Positions 33,981 through 57,988 of a stretch of DNA of 64,000 nucleotides are shown piece by piece. Location: contig CM049317.1 in the NCBI GenBank assembly GCA_026874595.1, positions 13,570,882 through 13,634,881 on the forward strand. The letters run 5' to 3'. Below the pieces are notes generated by a model. The model made no database searches. It worked only from the letters and a program-made list of their open reading frames with translations, and was not told the DNA's origin. The first letter of the stretch is position 1. Each line of letters starts with the position of its first letter. Source of the DNA: Sipunculus nudus. Its lineage: Eukaryota; Annelida; Sipuncula; Golfingiida; Sipunculidae. The position numbers were made by a program, and so were the translations under genes.

Positions 33981-36900
33981 TAAATATATATGATCTGAAA
34001 CTCAATAAACTATAGAAAATAGAAATTATTATGTCATGACAATTGTTTGTTTCTGTATTTTTAAAGAATACATAAATTGTATTCTCGTTAAAAATACCAA
34101 AATACATAATCTAAACAGGGAAATGAGTAGAGTTGTAAATTTTATAATACCTCTTAAATATGTTAGACGATCTGGATTTTAACCGCTGCTGCTATATTGT
34201 ACTAATCTTTAGTCTTGTGGAAAATACAAAAAACTTCTAAATTATGCTTAAGGTTCTCAAAAAAGCTTTTCTCATGAATGGTATTATATTCATTACTTCT
34301 GCAAATACCTTATCTGTATCCCCTTTTTACTATACTAACAGGACTCATATCACCTAAAGGCTCGCACAGCCAAAACAAATAACAATAGTAATATTAAGAT
34401 GAAAGGAACACACTAAAATATATGGTTTTATGTTCAGTCTACCCTAACAATAAAATAAGTGTGCATATGAAATGATTAATGTAAGTAAAGTTCAATATAA
34501 AGACTCCTCATTCCATGCAAAGCATGAAATATTATAGGTATATGATTATATAAAATTCTCTGTCACAACGTCTCCTGGCAGGATCAGTCTTGTATGTGTG
34601 CTGGTCTATGATCCGTCCTTTTAACATTTTATCCAACATTGCAGTTTTATATATCACAACCTTGTTTTTATCACTCTTAGCTGCAGATATCAAGAAAACT
34701 TTACCATACTGATGCTGTGAAAAACACTGATTCAGAAGTACATACATCCTCCACCATAGGACTGGCAACTTGTAAAACAGCACCCTCTGGTGAGGAAGAA
34801 GTAAATACTGTTTTTGGTCTCCCAGCACAAGCACAGTGGTAACCTCCATGCATGACACATACAAGTACTGATAGTCTCCTCACAGAGGTGAAATTATTAA
34901 CCCCAATGCATACCCCAAAAACACACAGATGCAGGGAACACGTCTTTGTAAATAACTAATTGTAACTTTAAAGCAAAACAGCAAATGCCATTGGCAAAAT
35001 ATGTGCTATAATGGTTTCAACATATCAAGAATTTCTATACCATTGAGAATGTGACCCTGGCAGGTCTGAAATGAAGGATTTCAGATCACATAATGAACCA
35101 TTTAAACCAAGTCATGTTCATTTATAAATGCAAGAAAGACTGGAGAAACAGAATTATCAGAATGTGAGGTAGGATTCATGAAAATTCAAATCCTTGATCC
35201 CTTAACTCTAGAAGTTAGTACCCAACAGAGAAATCACTTCATACAGCAGTAGGGACCTGCAATTTGAAAGAAAAACAAGAAAATTCTAAAATATATTTTA
35301 AAATACTTCTATGTTTTATATAACAATCTATCTGTACTAATTGAATTCAAAAGAAAACTAAGAGATTAAATTGATCTAAATATTAATCCTATCTACTCGG
35401 GTAAATAAACTTGTTGGTATTTGAAAAAATATTTGTCTATATATATATTTTAATGTACATGATAGTGCATTTTATATGGCTGCGAGGTGTGAAGCTAGAA
35501 TCTGGAAACTATCTTTTTTTAAGATTTGGGAAAAGGCAAATAAATGGCACTCGCACCATATGCGTAATGAGTGGGGTCACTGGAAAATAGAAATGATAGC
35601 ATGACACCTCCATACTTTTGTACACATGCTGGGATTGGGAAATGTACAAAGTAAATATGGAAAAGTGCTTGCAAGTCAAACAGGGATATCGGAAATGTGC
35701 GAAGATCTTGGATGATGCTGGAAATGTGCCAGTACAGGAATAAATGCCTGTTTGGCATGTTCAGTAAGTAAGTGAACTCAATGGTTGTTCATTTGGACTA
35801 CACTTGCCAATCATTGTCCTCTTCTTGTCCCATAAGAATACATTCCCGTTTTATCATCACTATGCTGTCCAACAGTAATATCTTCAAGATTTACCTTTCA
35901 ATGTAGAAAATTTCTCTCCTTTTGATCAATTACACCCCTTTCCGTTCTTTGGATGAAATAAAATGGTTTGCTTAAGCTGAACCCTGATGTGTTCTTTTTC
36001 CCCAATAAAATCCCTCTCTATAATCACAATTTTGTTCACTGCATTTATTTCCATGAGATTTAACCCTAACATACTACAAAATAATTTTTTCTTCCATTGT
36101 CCAAAAAGATTTATTCCTATTTTAAATAAGAATTTTCTTGTTCTCCATATGAATTTTACTCTAATATATTAATAATATAGAAGAAATAAATATATCCTTA
36201 CACTCAAAATTAATTCTGAGATTATTCTAAAATGTAAAATTTCACCCGTGTATTCTCCAAAAGAATCTACTGTTTGAACCCAAAATTGCAACCTCCAATT
36301 TACAAAATGAAAGCTTACATCCTACGTTCATATAAAATTGTTGTTCTGATCTTCTGGAAGACTGCCTAACTGTTTTTTTTCAAAAAGGGGTAACCTGGGT
36401 TTCATAGGGGGCTGATGGCATAAATAATGTTTTATGCTGTAGGCTGATGGTATTATTTTTGGACTGATTCCACACAAATTTCCAGAGCCATGTTACCCTT
36501 CCCAGTCTCTCCCTGCATCAAAATTAGTTTTATTGCTCTACTTAGAGACCATTCCCATTTTTAATGGGGGACGCAGGTCAAAGGAAAATGAAATGTCTTA
36601 AAATACCTTTTCACATAAAAAGGATGGTCACACACTGAAAACAGAGAAATTCTCTCAAAGTTCATGTAACCCTTTAGATGGACCATCTTTTGAAATGATA
36701 ACACACACATCTGCTAGAAAATAAAAACGTGGTCACTATAGAAAATCTGATAACACTGGCAGTCTTGTGTCAACTTTAGTTTTAACATGTCTTGAGGTAG
36801 CAATTCTCAATCTTCTCATCATTCCTTTAATACCTGAATGAATTACCCTACCATCCCCCAGATCCCTGAATGGACTGATCCATCAATAGAACAATCCATT

Positions 36901-39262
36901 TTGTGACCCAAATGGCCGAATGGCCACACTTAACTACCCCTCCCTTTGCTAAATGGACCATGCTTGGTAGGAAAATGGGTAATTCCAATGAGGTGTATAG
37001 GGGTGGAAGCAACAGTAACATTATACAATACCTTAACTACAGTATACAATTCTGATCATCGAGCCTACTCCCCAAAACATGTAGTTTGAAGTGTTTATCA
37101 GAACACATAGATCGCTGTCAGTAATATACACACAAGTCACAGACTCTATTTTAATTCCATACCTATGCACAATTGTTAATTAATAAATCCTAATTACACC
37201 AGACAAGATTAACTGCTAGCTACATTGATTAAACTTTCATATTTCACACTACTACACAGTGGTTTATATACAACATTGTTCACTAACATTATTCAGTGCA
37301 TCATCGATTATTACTCCATACTTTTTACATCTATCTGGAGTAATTTCCTAAAAGATAATAAAATACCTCATACAGGTATGTATAAATTATCATATGAATA
37401 ACAGGATTTAATGTATTCCTGTATCTATCTATATAAGTTTAACTAGAGTATTTATATTTATATATCGTTATATATGACACACTCCTGTACAATTTACTAT
37501 ATAAAATCAAAATAAAAATTGAGACATAACTAACAAATGTTAACCAAGGGAGGTGTGATCTCCGTATTTGTTAGCAGCCATAACAAAAGAAATTCTATGC
37601 TCCAATGTTTGTGCAACAAAATTTAACTTACTCCTAAAACATGCGTCCAGGACCATCTCTCCTTGATGACGGAGCAACTTCGTAATGCAAACAATAAAAT
37701 GTCAAAACATACCCTCCAAGCAATCCTCAACATCTTTATGTTGTGCCCTTTATACTTACAATGTCAGTCTCCACTAAATTTAAATATATATGTATGAAAG
37801 TATATCAAAATGCATCAAATATTTCAGCTCAGCTAGGAAGACATGAATAGTCAATTTGTTCCAACATTTGGCATAAGAATGCACAATTGATAAAATATTT
37901 TTTTTTCACAAATTTTGTTCATCACAAGTTTGTTATAACAGTCATGTTGATCTCATGGCTAAATATTTTACAGTTAAAAATTTGTTTGTTTGTAAGATCT
38001 TAATTTTGTTCATTTTGCATTCCTAAAATATAGATTTCTAATGGCAGATGAAAACATTAAAGGACACTGAAAATAATAAATTTCATCTGAGTATTGTAAT
38101 AAAACTTGATCACAAAGATAATAATTTTTGTTAAACCATTTCTCTGCACTCCATGAGTGGAACTATAAAATATTTCAAAGACTTTTTTCTAAACTTAATA
38201 ACAAGGACCATCACGTAACATTTCTAGCATGGATAACAGCCAAATACATTTCAAAGAAAGTTCACAAACAGAAACTTTTCCAGGTTTGTGTGAACCCTGT
38301 ACTTTCCTTCTTCACAAAATCACATCTGTGCCCTGCAACCGGTTAACTTCACTATCTATGTTACATTTGGTTCAGCAACCGGTCTTCCTACTATCAAGCC
38401 ACTCTGGCAACTGAATTCATAAATAATGAAAAAACCTGCACTGTTAATGAAATCCAATGAAACAAATGTTAACAAAGTTAACAATACTCTGTTCACACAG
38501 TCTGCACGTGGGCACATGCACCATTAACAGGATGGGTTTACAAGGCTTTATTTGACTGATCATATTTTCAATGCCTTTCTGGCAAATGCTAAATCTTTGA
38601 ACTTAAATAGCTACAGATGGGTTTCAGGAGCCATATAAACCAATTGTATGCGAGTCATTTGATTGGTTTAAGTGCATTAGTCATTATTCATGAAACAGAT
38701 GCCTTATCCGCTCAATGATGGTGTTGCAGCCAGAACCTTTCTGGTAGGAAAAACATCTACTGCACATACCTGGCAAGTCACTATAAACAGAAACAGACAA
38801 CACAATCCAAAATGTGCTGGTACAGATTAGGACACAACAAACTTAGCATGGAAAGTGGAAGTAATAGTTGACCTATTTGATCTATATACACAATACTGTT
38901 AAAGATTGGTAATAATTTGTGTCTTTAAACGGCAGTAAAAGATTTTATCCTGGGTGTGCGGATCTTATTGTTTGGCTTTCGAAAACAAGTTCTTTTATAA
39001 ACCTTAATAGGTACTGAAATAAATACCTGGTTGTCATGGCAACCCAAGGCTTGTCAAATATTTCAAATATGCAGATAAAAATTCATATCTTGTGCGATAA
39101 AATATAATGAGGATTATACTTTTGGCAAAATGAAAGTCAAATAAATAAATCTAAAATGTATATCAGATATATTAAGGAGCCGTTGTGACTAATATTTAGC
39201 ACCTATACTGTGTACTTAATGTACAGCTGGTATATCATTAAATTATTATACAGTGTAACATA
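32850..39262. other. AT-rich region without a recognised gene
   Basis: Only short random-looking frames; the longest (34532-34864, minus) has no family features. Downstream of the zinc-finger gene, so part may be its 3' untranslated region, but I cannot place a poly(A) site. Confidence 0.45.
33931..33972. repeat. TG then TA microsatellite
   Basis: TG repeats 33931-33948 run into TA repeats to 33972. Confidence 0.95.
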
Positions 39263-39478
39263 CAGTATAACCTCATTTATCTGACACACTTCCACAGTGA
39301 CACACAAACATTTCAAACCTCAATACTCTGTCCACTTTGTTCCTATCTCAATCATTTATCATCATAATTTGTCCTCACTTTATCTTTCGAAAGCTGATAC
39401 CCTCAGTTATTCACCTTTCTTACCTTTGGCCAATAATTCCTATGGTTCTGGTGTTAACGAGATAATGAAGTTATACTG
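39263..39478. mobile_element. MITE with CAGTATAACYTCATT ends
   Basis: Left CAGTATAACCTCATTTATCT and right complement CAGTATAACTTCATTATCTC, TA before the left end. About 216 bp, roughly 0.6 kb beyond the zinc-finger stop codon, so possibly in its 3' untranslated region. Confidence 0.65.
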
Positions 39479-40066
39479 AACACTACATCTTGTTAAGGAG
39501 GTCAAGATACTGAGTGAACAGACCTATAAGGTAAGTTCTATATGGAAACTGAAAATCAAACCAGACTACATTTTTACAGACCAAAACTAAAAAGTTGTTC
39601 AGTCTGATTGTATAGCCCTATTAACTGGTAAAATAACATAAAACATCACTGGTTACAGTTTATACTTCTGGCTCTTTTTGCTTTTTAATTTAACAAATAT
39701 TCATGAATTGCTGCTGTGGTAAATATTGTGAAAATAAATGATTTATGGGAAAATATAAAGCTTAATCATGGCTGTGTTTAATTAGCTGAGAGAATGGCAT
39801 TAGACCATTTAAATACATTAGAAGACAAAAGATCCAAATGATAAAACTCTGCTCTCTTCATTTTCAAATTACATAACAAGCTCTGGTAGACTGCTAATTT
39901 GCTTGCCCTCCTTGTAACAAAATATTAAATAAAATTCATACTTGGTACTGGCAAGACTCCACTGGTCCAACATAATTAATAATGTTTCGGAAAAATCTGT
40001 CTGAAACAGATCTGAGAGTAAACAGAACCCAGACAAGCTCAGCAAGACATTCCCTCAACCAACCAA

Positions 40067-50377
<10,311 letters not shown>

Positions 50378-51754
50378 CTGTGAAATAAGAAATACAATTT
50401 TGTAATGATTTGTTAAATATAAAATAAACTCACACTATCACAAATAACAAAATATAAAATGCACATGTGATTTAAATCACATATTAAACTCTGAAAAATC
50501 AATAAAAGTCAACCAATCATATTTCCAATATTAAAATATAACATGCCTATGTGTGATTCAAATCATATATTTAAGTCTGAAAAATAAATAAAAAGTCCAC
50601 CATTCATATTTCCAATTATAAAATATCACATGCATATATGTGATTTAAATCATATACTATAGTCTGAAAAATGAATACTGTAAAATTCAAGTTGATGAAG
50701 CTTGCACCACCCATCTGGCAAAACTGGTCAAGCCAGCTATCCAAGATCAATAATGAGTCATAACTGAGGAAAATCCATGCAGTAAGAGCTATAATATATG
50801 AGCTTTGGTATAAATTATCAATGTCAATAGAGCTGATTTTCAAAGCTGAGTCTGCGAAAAAATACTCATAGATATGCAGGATCACTTTTTTCAAATCTTT
50901 TGTTTACGCAAGGGTGAATGAGAAATATTTTATATACTTTTATAATTCCATTTGATCAAAATGTTTCAAGATTGAGAAATAATGTAATTCATGACTGTAG
51001 GTTACTTTGCACTAATTCTCAGGCTTCCAAGCAGATTTCATCATACTTGTCTGAGTGTTGGATTAATTTGAAGTATAAATTCAATATAATTAACTATTAT
51101 GTACATCATAATCAGAATTCCATCAATAGAAAACAAGGGACCCATGGGTCACGTCGCTCAGCTGAATTTTGGAAAATATTAGTAACTGCAAAATATTTTT
51201 TATTTCTTATGGTTTTTCCATGTATATTACAATTTAAAAAGCTAAGAGAAAATAGCCCAGCTTAAATGAAACTCTGTAAATTATAGAATAATGGACATGA
51301 GCTAAAGCATATGGACTGTGTAATAAATGAAACCTTTGGCCTGACACCATTTAGTGTTGCACCAAAGGAAACAAGGGACCTATGGGTCACGGCGCTCAGC
51401 TGTTATATAAGATAAAAAAATATGATTTTGAAATGAGGCACATGCTGGTTTTGTGTGGAAATAAATATAAGCTGTATTATGAGTTGTTAGTGTTAAGCTT
51501 ATGTATGATTTTGATAGTTTCTTTGGAGACAGGGAAGAGATTGATTTCATTTATTTTATTAACAAATGGAGTGCCACTGTCATACAGATTTTGACTTGGC
51601 CATATAACTGATAAGCAGCATATATAAGATAAAGAGTTTAACTATTTATTAAAATTTAAAAACAAATATTGTGCCAAATATAATTTTTATTAAAAATAAT
51701 AAGAGAATCATATGATTTTTTTCAATAAAATATAACTGAAATGATTATTAAAAC

Positions 51755-52931
51755 TAGAATACGGGTAGTCGACAAGCGACTACATGTATCCGCCTAAATC
51801 AGAGTGGAACGGGTGAAGTGAGGCATGGATTGAGTGGCAAGGGGAAATAGAGTGAAGTGTTGCATATTAGCATGGATGTCTGCAGCCAAATTGTGTATGT
51901 AGGTTGGCCCCCCTACCACAAAATCCAGAAAGCCGTCCAAGTTGTATACATATGCAAAATTTAAGGCAGATAAGTCAAACCACTACATGTATATGAGTGA
52001 TTTTAGCCCGTGGCAGACAAACAGATGGACGCAGAGCAAAAATGGTTGCAGGTGGCGCCACCAGTTTTGCGTATGATAAAGAGCTATGTGAGAACTATAC
52101 ACATGCAAAACTTTGGCCCAATTGGTCAAACGGTTCCCAAGATATGAGCTTTGATGTCTGCTGCATAAACTAGAATGCAGGTGGCGCCACCTGTCATAAA
52201 ATCAAGAGAGCTGTCAGAGATGTATAAACCTGCAAAATTTTAGGCAGATATGTCAAACCACTGCCGAGATATGAGTGATTTTATCCCATGGCAGAAAAAC
52301 AGACGGGAGCAGTGCAAAAATGGCTGCAGTTGGCGTCACCAGTTTTGCGTATGATAAAGAGCTATGTGTGATCTATACACATGCAAAATTTTGGCCGAAT
52401 CAGTCAAATGGTTCCCAAGATATGAGCTTGGATGTCTGCAGCGTAAAAGTGAATGTAGGTGGCACCACCTGTCATAAAATCAGAAAAGCTATCCAGGATG
52501 TATACGCATGCCGAATTTCAGGTGAATTACTAGTCAAGTCACTGCAGAGATATGAGTGATTTAAACCCAAGGCAGAAGAACAGATGGACACTGTGCAAAC
52601 ATGGTTGCAGGTGGCGCCACCATTTTTTGTGTATGTTATAAAGCTCTCCAAGGGCTACATTTGTGCAAGAAAATTTTCCAGATCGGTCAAACTGTTCCCG
52701 AGATATGTGGGTTTATGTGTGGAAACAGACGCACAAACGGACGCAGAGTGCAGAGGAAAGGTCAGATGTCAAAACAAAATCGGGGCGCAGCAGTTCACAT
52801 GTGGCCCGAACATAATCCCGGGTTTCGTAAAATTCCGCCTAGCGGTTACAGAGTTCTCCGGACAGCTACGCCACGGCGGCGGCGGTGGGCTGAAAACATA
52901 GTATCCGCAAAACTCTGTTTTGGGGGATACA
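51755..52931 (+). repeat. Family C element, most intact copy
   Basis: 5' hairpin GTAGTCG-acaag-CGACTAC (51765-51783) and 3' hairpin 52901-52930. Palindromes at 52051 and 52180, variants at 52329 and 52458, then 52610, at spacings 129, 149, 129, 152. Confidence 0.88.
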
Positions 52932-53613
52932 ATAATATTATAGAATATATTCATGAATGCATTCATGAATACATTTTGAAAGTATTTGCACTGGTATTCA
53001 AATACTTTCATTTTTACCTGAATTCCCATTCTTATGCAAGAAATTTTATAATGGAGTACATATTCATATTCATATTCATATACATTTGCCAAGTATTCGC
53101 ACCATGTCTGGTATTTATTCAGTTTTAGCCAAACAATGATGTTGAGAAACCAGAATATAAACAAAGGACCCATGGGTCACGACAACCAGCTTAAGTTTGA
53201 AATTTTTGCAAATGCAAAATATAAAAAATATTCTATTGTAATGTTTTTTATTTATATAAGCATATGAGAAGCTAAGAGGAAAGGGCCCTCCTACTTGGTT
53301 ATAGTAAAGTTCTCAATATATGATTGCAAACTAATACTCTGACAAGACTGTCATGAAGAAAAACAGTAAAAGTTTTGAGATACTGTGATGCAAATGAAAA
53401 ATTTGCAGATGGACAGGCAAGTGGACAGAATGGACTTATACCTTCATTTCACTTTCAAGGGAATAATGCATTTAAGTTTATATATAACAACATGGCATCT
53501 ACAAAATTATTCCTTGAATCCCTATTAAAACGTTTTGCACATTGGAGTTTTCAGTACATGCTTAATTTTATTCACCGAAATAAAATAAAAGATTCAGTAC
53601 ATTTGATAAAATA

Positions 53614-56257
53614 ACAAGGGACCTATGGGTCACGACGCTCAGCTGTTATATATGATTAAAAATATTATTTAGAAATGAGGCACATGCTGGTTTTGTGTGG
53701 TAATAAATATAAGCTGTATTATGAGTTGTTGTTGTTTAGCTTGTGTATGATTTTGATAGTACCTTTGGAGACAGGGAAGAGGATCGATTTCATTTATTTT
53801 ATTAACAAATGGAGTACTATTGTCACACAGATTTTGACTTGGCCATATAACTTATAAGCAGAATATATAATATAAGGGTTTAACTATTAAATAAAAAAGT
53901 TACAAATATTGTCCCAAATATAATTTTTATTAAAAATAATAAGAGAATCATGATTTTTTAAAATGAAATATAACTGAAATGATTATTAAAATGATATTAA
54001 AGAATATATTCATGAATGCATTCATGAATACATTTTGAAAGTATTTGCACTGGTATTCATATACTTTCATTTTTACCTGAATTCAAATTCTTTATGCAAG
54101 AAATTTTATAATGGAGTACATAATCATATTCGTATTTAAATACAATTACAAAGTATTCGCACCATGTCTGGTATTTATTCAGTTTTCACCAAACAATGAT
54201 GTTGAGAATCCAGAATATACAAAATTCACACATTTAAACAATGATCATAAGTACCTGGTTTTATGGCTTTTATTTATATTAAAAAATAACTGTAATAGAT
54301 TCTTTTTGGACTAATTTCACATCAATGTACACACTAGACACAGTAGGAATCTAGATTAATATTATCCACTGCATCTTTGTCTATCATTAATTTCCATCAT
54401 ATGATCCCTAATGATTAGTAATGAATGATATGATTTACTTCTTTATCATTAAAATTGAACTGAAAAATACCATAGGTGACTGCATGGTGTTATTTGGAAT
54501 ACCTGACATTCTATCCATCGATACAAGATTCTTATATCATCAGTAACTGCAAGTTAATTTCCTGTTATTATAAACTAACAAATTCCTTTTCTATTTTTCT
54601 TTAATTTTTTATTAAAAAACCAATAAAAATTTATTAATTTATTGTTTATTGTTATGAAGTTGGTTAAAACTACTAGATGAGTTGGGTTGGACACCTGGAT
54701 CAACTGTGGCTGGCCATAAGCTGCCTGGATTCCGGTGTATGCCTCGCCTCAAGCATGCATAATTTGCTGAAAGTTCAACACGGTCAACATACAGGTGACT
54801 CAAGAGGGGCTTGAGAGAGCCAAAGTCTGACAGGGTCTCATAAAACATTAATAAAAGCTACAATTTTTGGCCAATTATTTTTCAGCTTTCTAAATTTAAA
54901 AGCTGAAATCCTTATGTGTGCATGATATGAAAATTATATCAACAGTGCTCACAGGAAACAAACGTGCCATGGTCAAAGTTGGGCAAAATTTAAGTTTCTA
55001 ATTTTACATTTATACTAATAACTTATAAAATTTGATAAATTCATAACTAATTTTGGGTATTCAATTGAATCTTGATTAAATAATGTTACATTCCTGACAA
55101 AAAATCTCTAGCTTCAGCAATCTCCTTTTTAAGGGAGTAAATATATTTCTTGATTCTTTACAAAGTGCATTATGTTTGGGCCCTAATTTAAAACAAATAC
55201 GCAATACTGATATCATTCTGGCATGTGCATAGAGAATGAAAAATATGTATATTATTTATGAAGTCAGATCAGTGGTTTTGATATTAGGCAGTCTTGAAGT
55301 GTAACAATGGGTTTTTAATGGAAAAATGAAGTTTTTCAATAATATCTTGAAGGTATTAAGTCCTAGTGACCAAATTCTTGGCATGGTTGGGGATTTTGGA
55401 GACATCTAGCTGTATGCCGAATTTAAGGAACTAAGAGCTGAAGCTGGGGAGCTGAGCTCTTGCAAACTGCATAACACTAGCTTGATGAAAAAAATATGTT
55501 ACATGGTGCTTGAAAACCTGAATAAAATCTACAGTTTTTGATCAACTGGTTTCAAATTTTTGGTGTTAACAGTTGAAAAGGTAGCAAAAACATGCTGTGA
55601 AAATTAAATCCACAGTACTTATGGGAAAAAAACGTGCCATGGTCAAAGTTGGGCAAAATTTAAGGTACCAATTTTTTATTTTTATTAATATTTTAAAAAA
55701 TTTAAAAGATTTTGATCTAATTTTGGGTATACAATTTAATTTTGATTTATTAAAGTTATATTACTGGAAAAAAGGTCCATAGCTTTAACATGTTTTGTGT
55801 TAAGTGATCAAATATCTTTCCTGATTTTTTACAAAATGCATTATGTTTGGGTCCATAACTTTTTTAAATTATATAATACAGACATAATTTCTTGAATGTA
55901 CATAGGAACTATATAGAGGAATATTTATGGTAAATATGAGGAAAAACAGATGAGTGGTTTTGATATTAGGCAGTCCTGAAGTGTGAAAATAGGTTTTTAA
56001 TAAAAAATTGAGGTTTTTCCTTAATTTCTCAAAGGAACGAAGTCGAAAAGACCCAGTTTTCGGCTTGGTAGGAGATCTTGGGGACATCTAACATTATGCC
56101 GAATTTTGGATTCCTAGGTCCTACGGTTTCAAAACGTGCCACATCTACGGACGGACGGACGGACGGACGGACGGACGGACGGACGGACGGACAGACGGAC
56201 GGACGACGGACAATGGACCACGACTATAGCTCAGATGACTTATAGTCAGCTGAGCTA
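53614..56257 (+). mobile_element. Family A element (inner copy) with readable empty site
   Basis: 2644 bp from ACAAGGGACCTATGGGTCAC to CAGCTGAGCTA. The flanks 'ttgataaaata' and 'aacatcttttcaaat' are contiguous at 9880-9900 in the paralogous copy. Contains about 65 bases of ACGG repeats (56147-56211). Confidence 0.88.
56147..56211 (+). repeat. ACGG microsatellite
   Basis: The longest ACGG array in the window, just inside the 3' hairpin of family A. Confidence 0.95.
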
Positions 56258-57967
56258 AAAACATCTTTTCAAATAAAGTATACACACTGTTGGTTGAATG
56301 AGGGACAAACAATATCATTATGCTAATTACAATCTCAGCTATAATTAATTACTGGAATTAATAGTCAATTTCACACCTGGTGAAGTTTTACTCTTCTGAT
56401 GTAAAGCATTACTTATCTGATGAACATCCACACTTCCATAGCAATACATCACTTTGTGGACACAATTAAATGTGCACTTTAATCATTGTAACCCTGGTAG
56501 TACAATACAAAATCTAAAATGTAGCATGTCCAAGAATAAAATAAAATACAGAAAATTATAACATTCATCTAGTTTATGCACCAGCTGGGGGGGGGGGGGG
56601 GGTGAGTGCAGGGAAGCCTGCTAGTAGTGGCCAAGCTGGGCCAAGGCAAGCTGCCTGGGGTGGGTTACATTATGCAAGTGAAGGCTGTACTACTAGGTGG
56701 GCCAGATGTAAACAACACTTGACATGGTGTATGAAAACTTGAATAAAAGCTACTCTTTTCAAACAATTTCTTTGAAATTTCAGATTTTTAAAAGATTAAA
56801 TCCTTATGTATATATGCTGTGAAAATAAAATCAACAGTACTTACAGGGAAAAAACGTGCCACTGCCAAATTTAAAATTTGGACAAAATTTAAGGTATTGA
56901 TTTTTTATTTATGCTAATAACTTGAACAATTTGCAAAATTCAGATCTCATTTTGGGTAAACAATTGAATCTTGATTAAATAAAGTTATATTCCTGAAAAA
57001 AGTCTCCAGCTTCAGCAATTCTCATGTTAAGTGAGCAAATATATTTCCTGATTTTTAAAAAATTGCATTATATTTGGGCCTATAACTTCAAAATGATACC
57101 CAATACTGACCTAATTTTTGGTATGTGCACAGAAAATGTATGGAAGAATATGAATACTAAATCTGATCAAAAACAGATCAGTTGTTTTGATATTAGGCAG
57201 CCTTGAAGTGTAACATTGGCTTTTTTTATGGAAAACAGAGGTTTTTCCTTAATATCTCGAAGGAACGAAGTTCTAATGACCCAATTTTTGGTATGGTAGG
57301 AGATTTTGGGGACATCTAATGGTATGCAGAATTTTGGATTCGTAGGTCCAACAGTTTTAAAACGTGCCCTGTTAACGGCCGGACGGCCGACGGACAAAGG
57401 ACCACAACTATAGCTCAGATGACTTATAGTCAGCTGAGCTAAAGATGGGCCTACAGTAAGTGTCATATAAAAATTCCATTTCATAAACAAATAATGTGTG
57501 AAGGTAATTAAGTTTTCAAAAGTTAAATATATGGCCATATGAGTTAAATGTTAATCCCACAAAGTTTGACCAATATTCCTAATTTTAAAAACTAGGTTTA
57601 ACAGTGTTATTTATACCTAGGCCCCGCCAACTTTAAGAGATATGAATGAAATGCTACCAAGTATTTATATCTTCTTAAATCTTGTCAGTTAGCACTTACA
57701 TTAGGTCCTAATATTTTACCATATTTGAATATTAGGATTAAATTCCTGAACATTTTTTTCTTTAATAAAAATCAAAATTGTCCAAGTCTCAACAAAAAGA
57801 ATTTTTAACATTAAAATTATAAGCTTTGTCTTGTATATTAGTCCTGTGTATCAAAGCGGTGGTTCAGGGAAGGGTCTCTGTTGTTACTGTTCATCGCTGA
57901 AAAAATGTGAAATTATAAGATTCATCTTGTTTAGAGTACAGGTCTGTCAACAGAATGTGGTGGTGTT

Positions 57968-57988
57968 GGGGGGGGGGGGGGGGGGGGG
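57968..57988 (+). repeat. 21-base G homopolymer
   Basis: Within the family A stack, preceding the 'gacaatgtaagggaatac' monomer boundary. Confidence 0.85.

Noticed and set aside
34532..34864. 110-codon minus-strand ORF
   Set aside because: No family features, no good splice borders and no neighbouring exon in phase.
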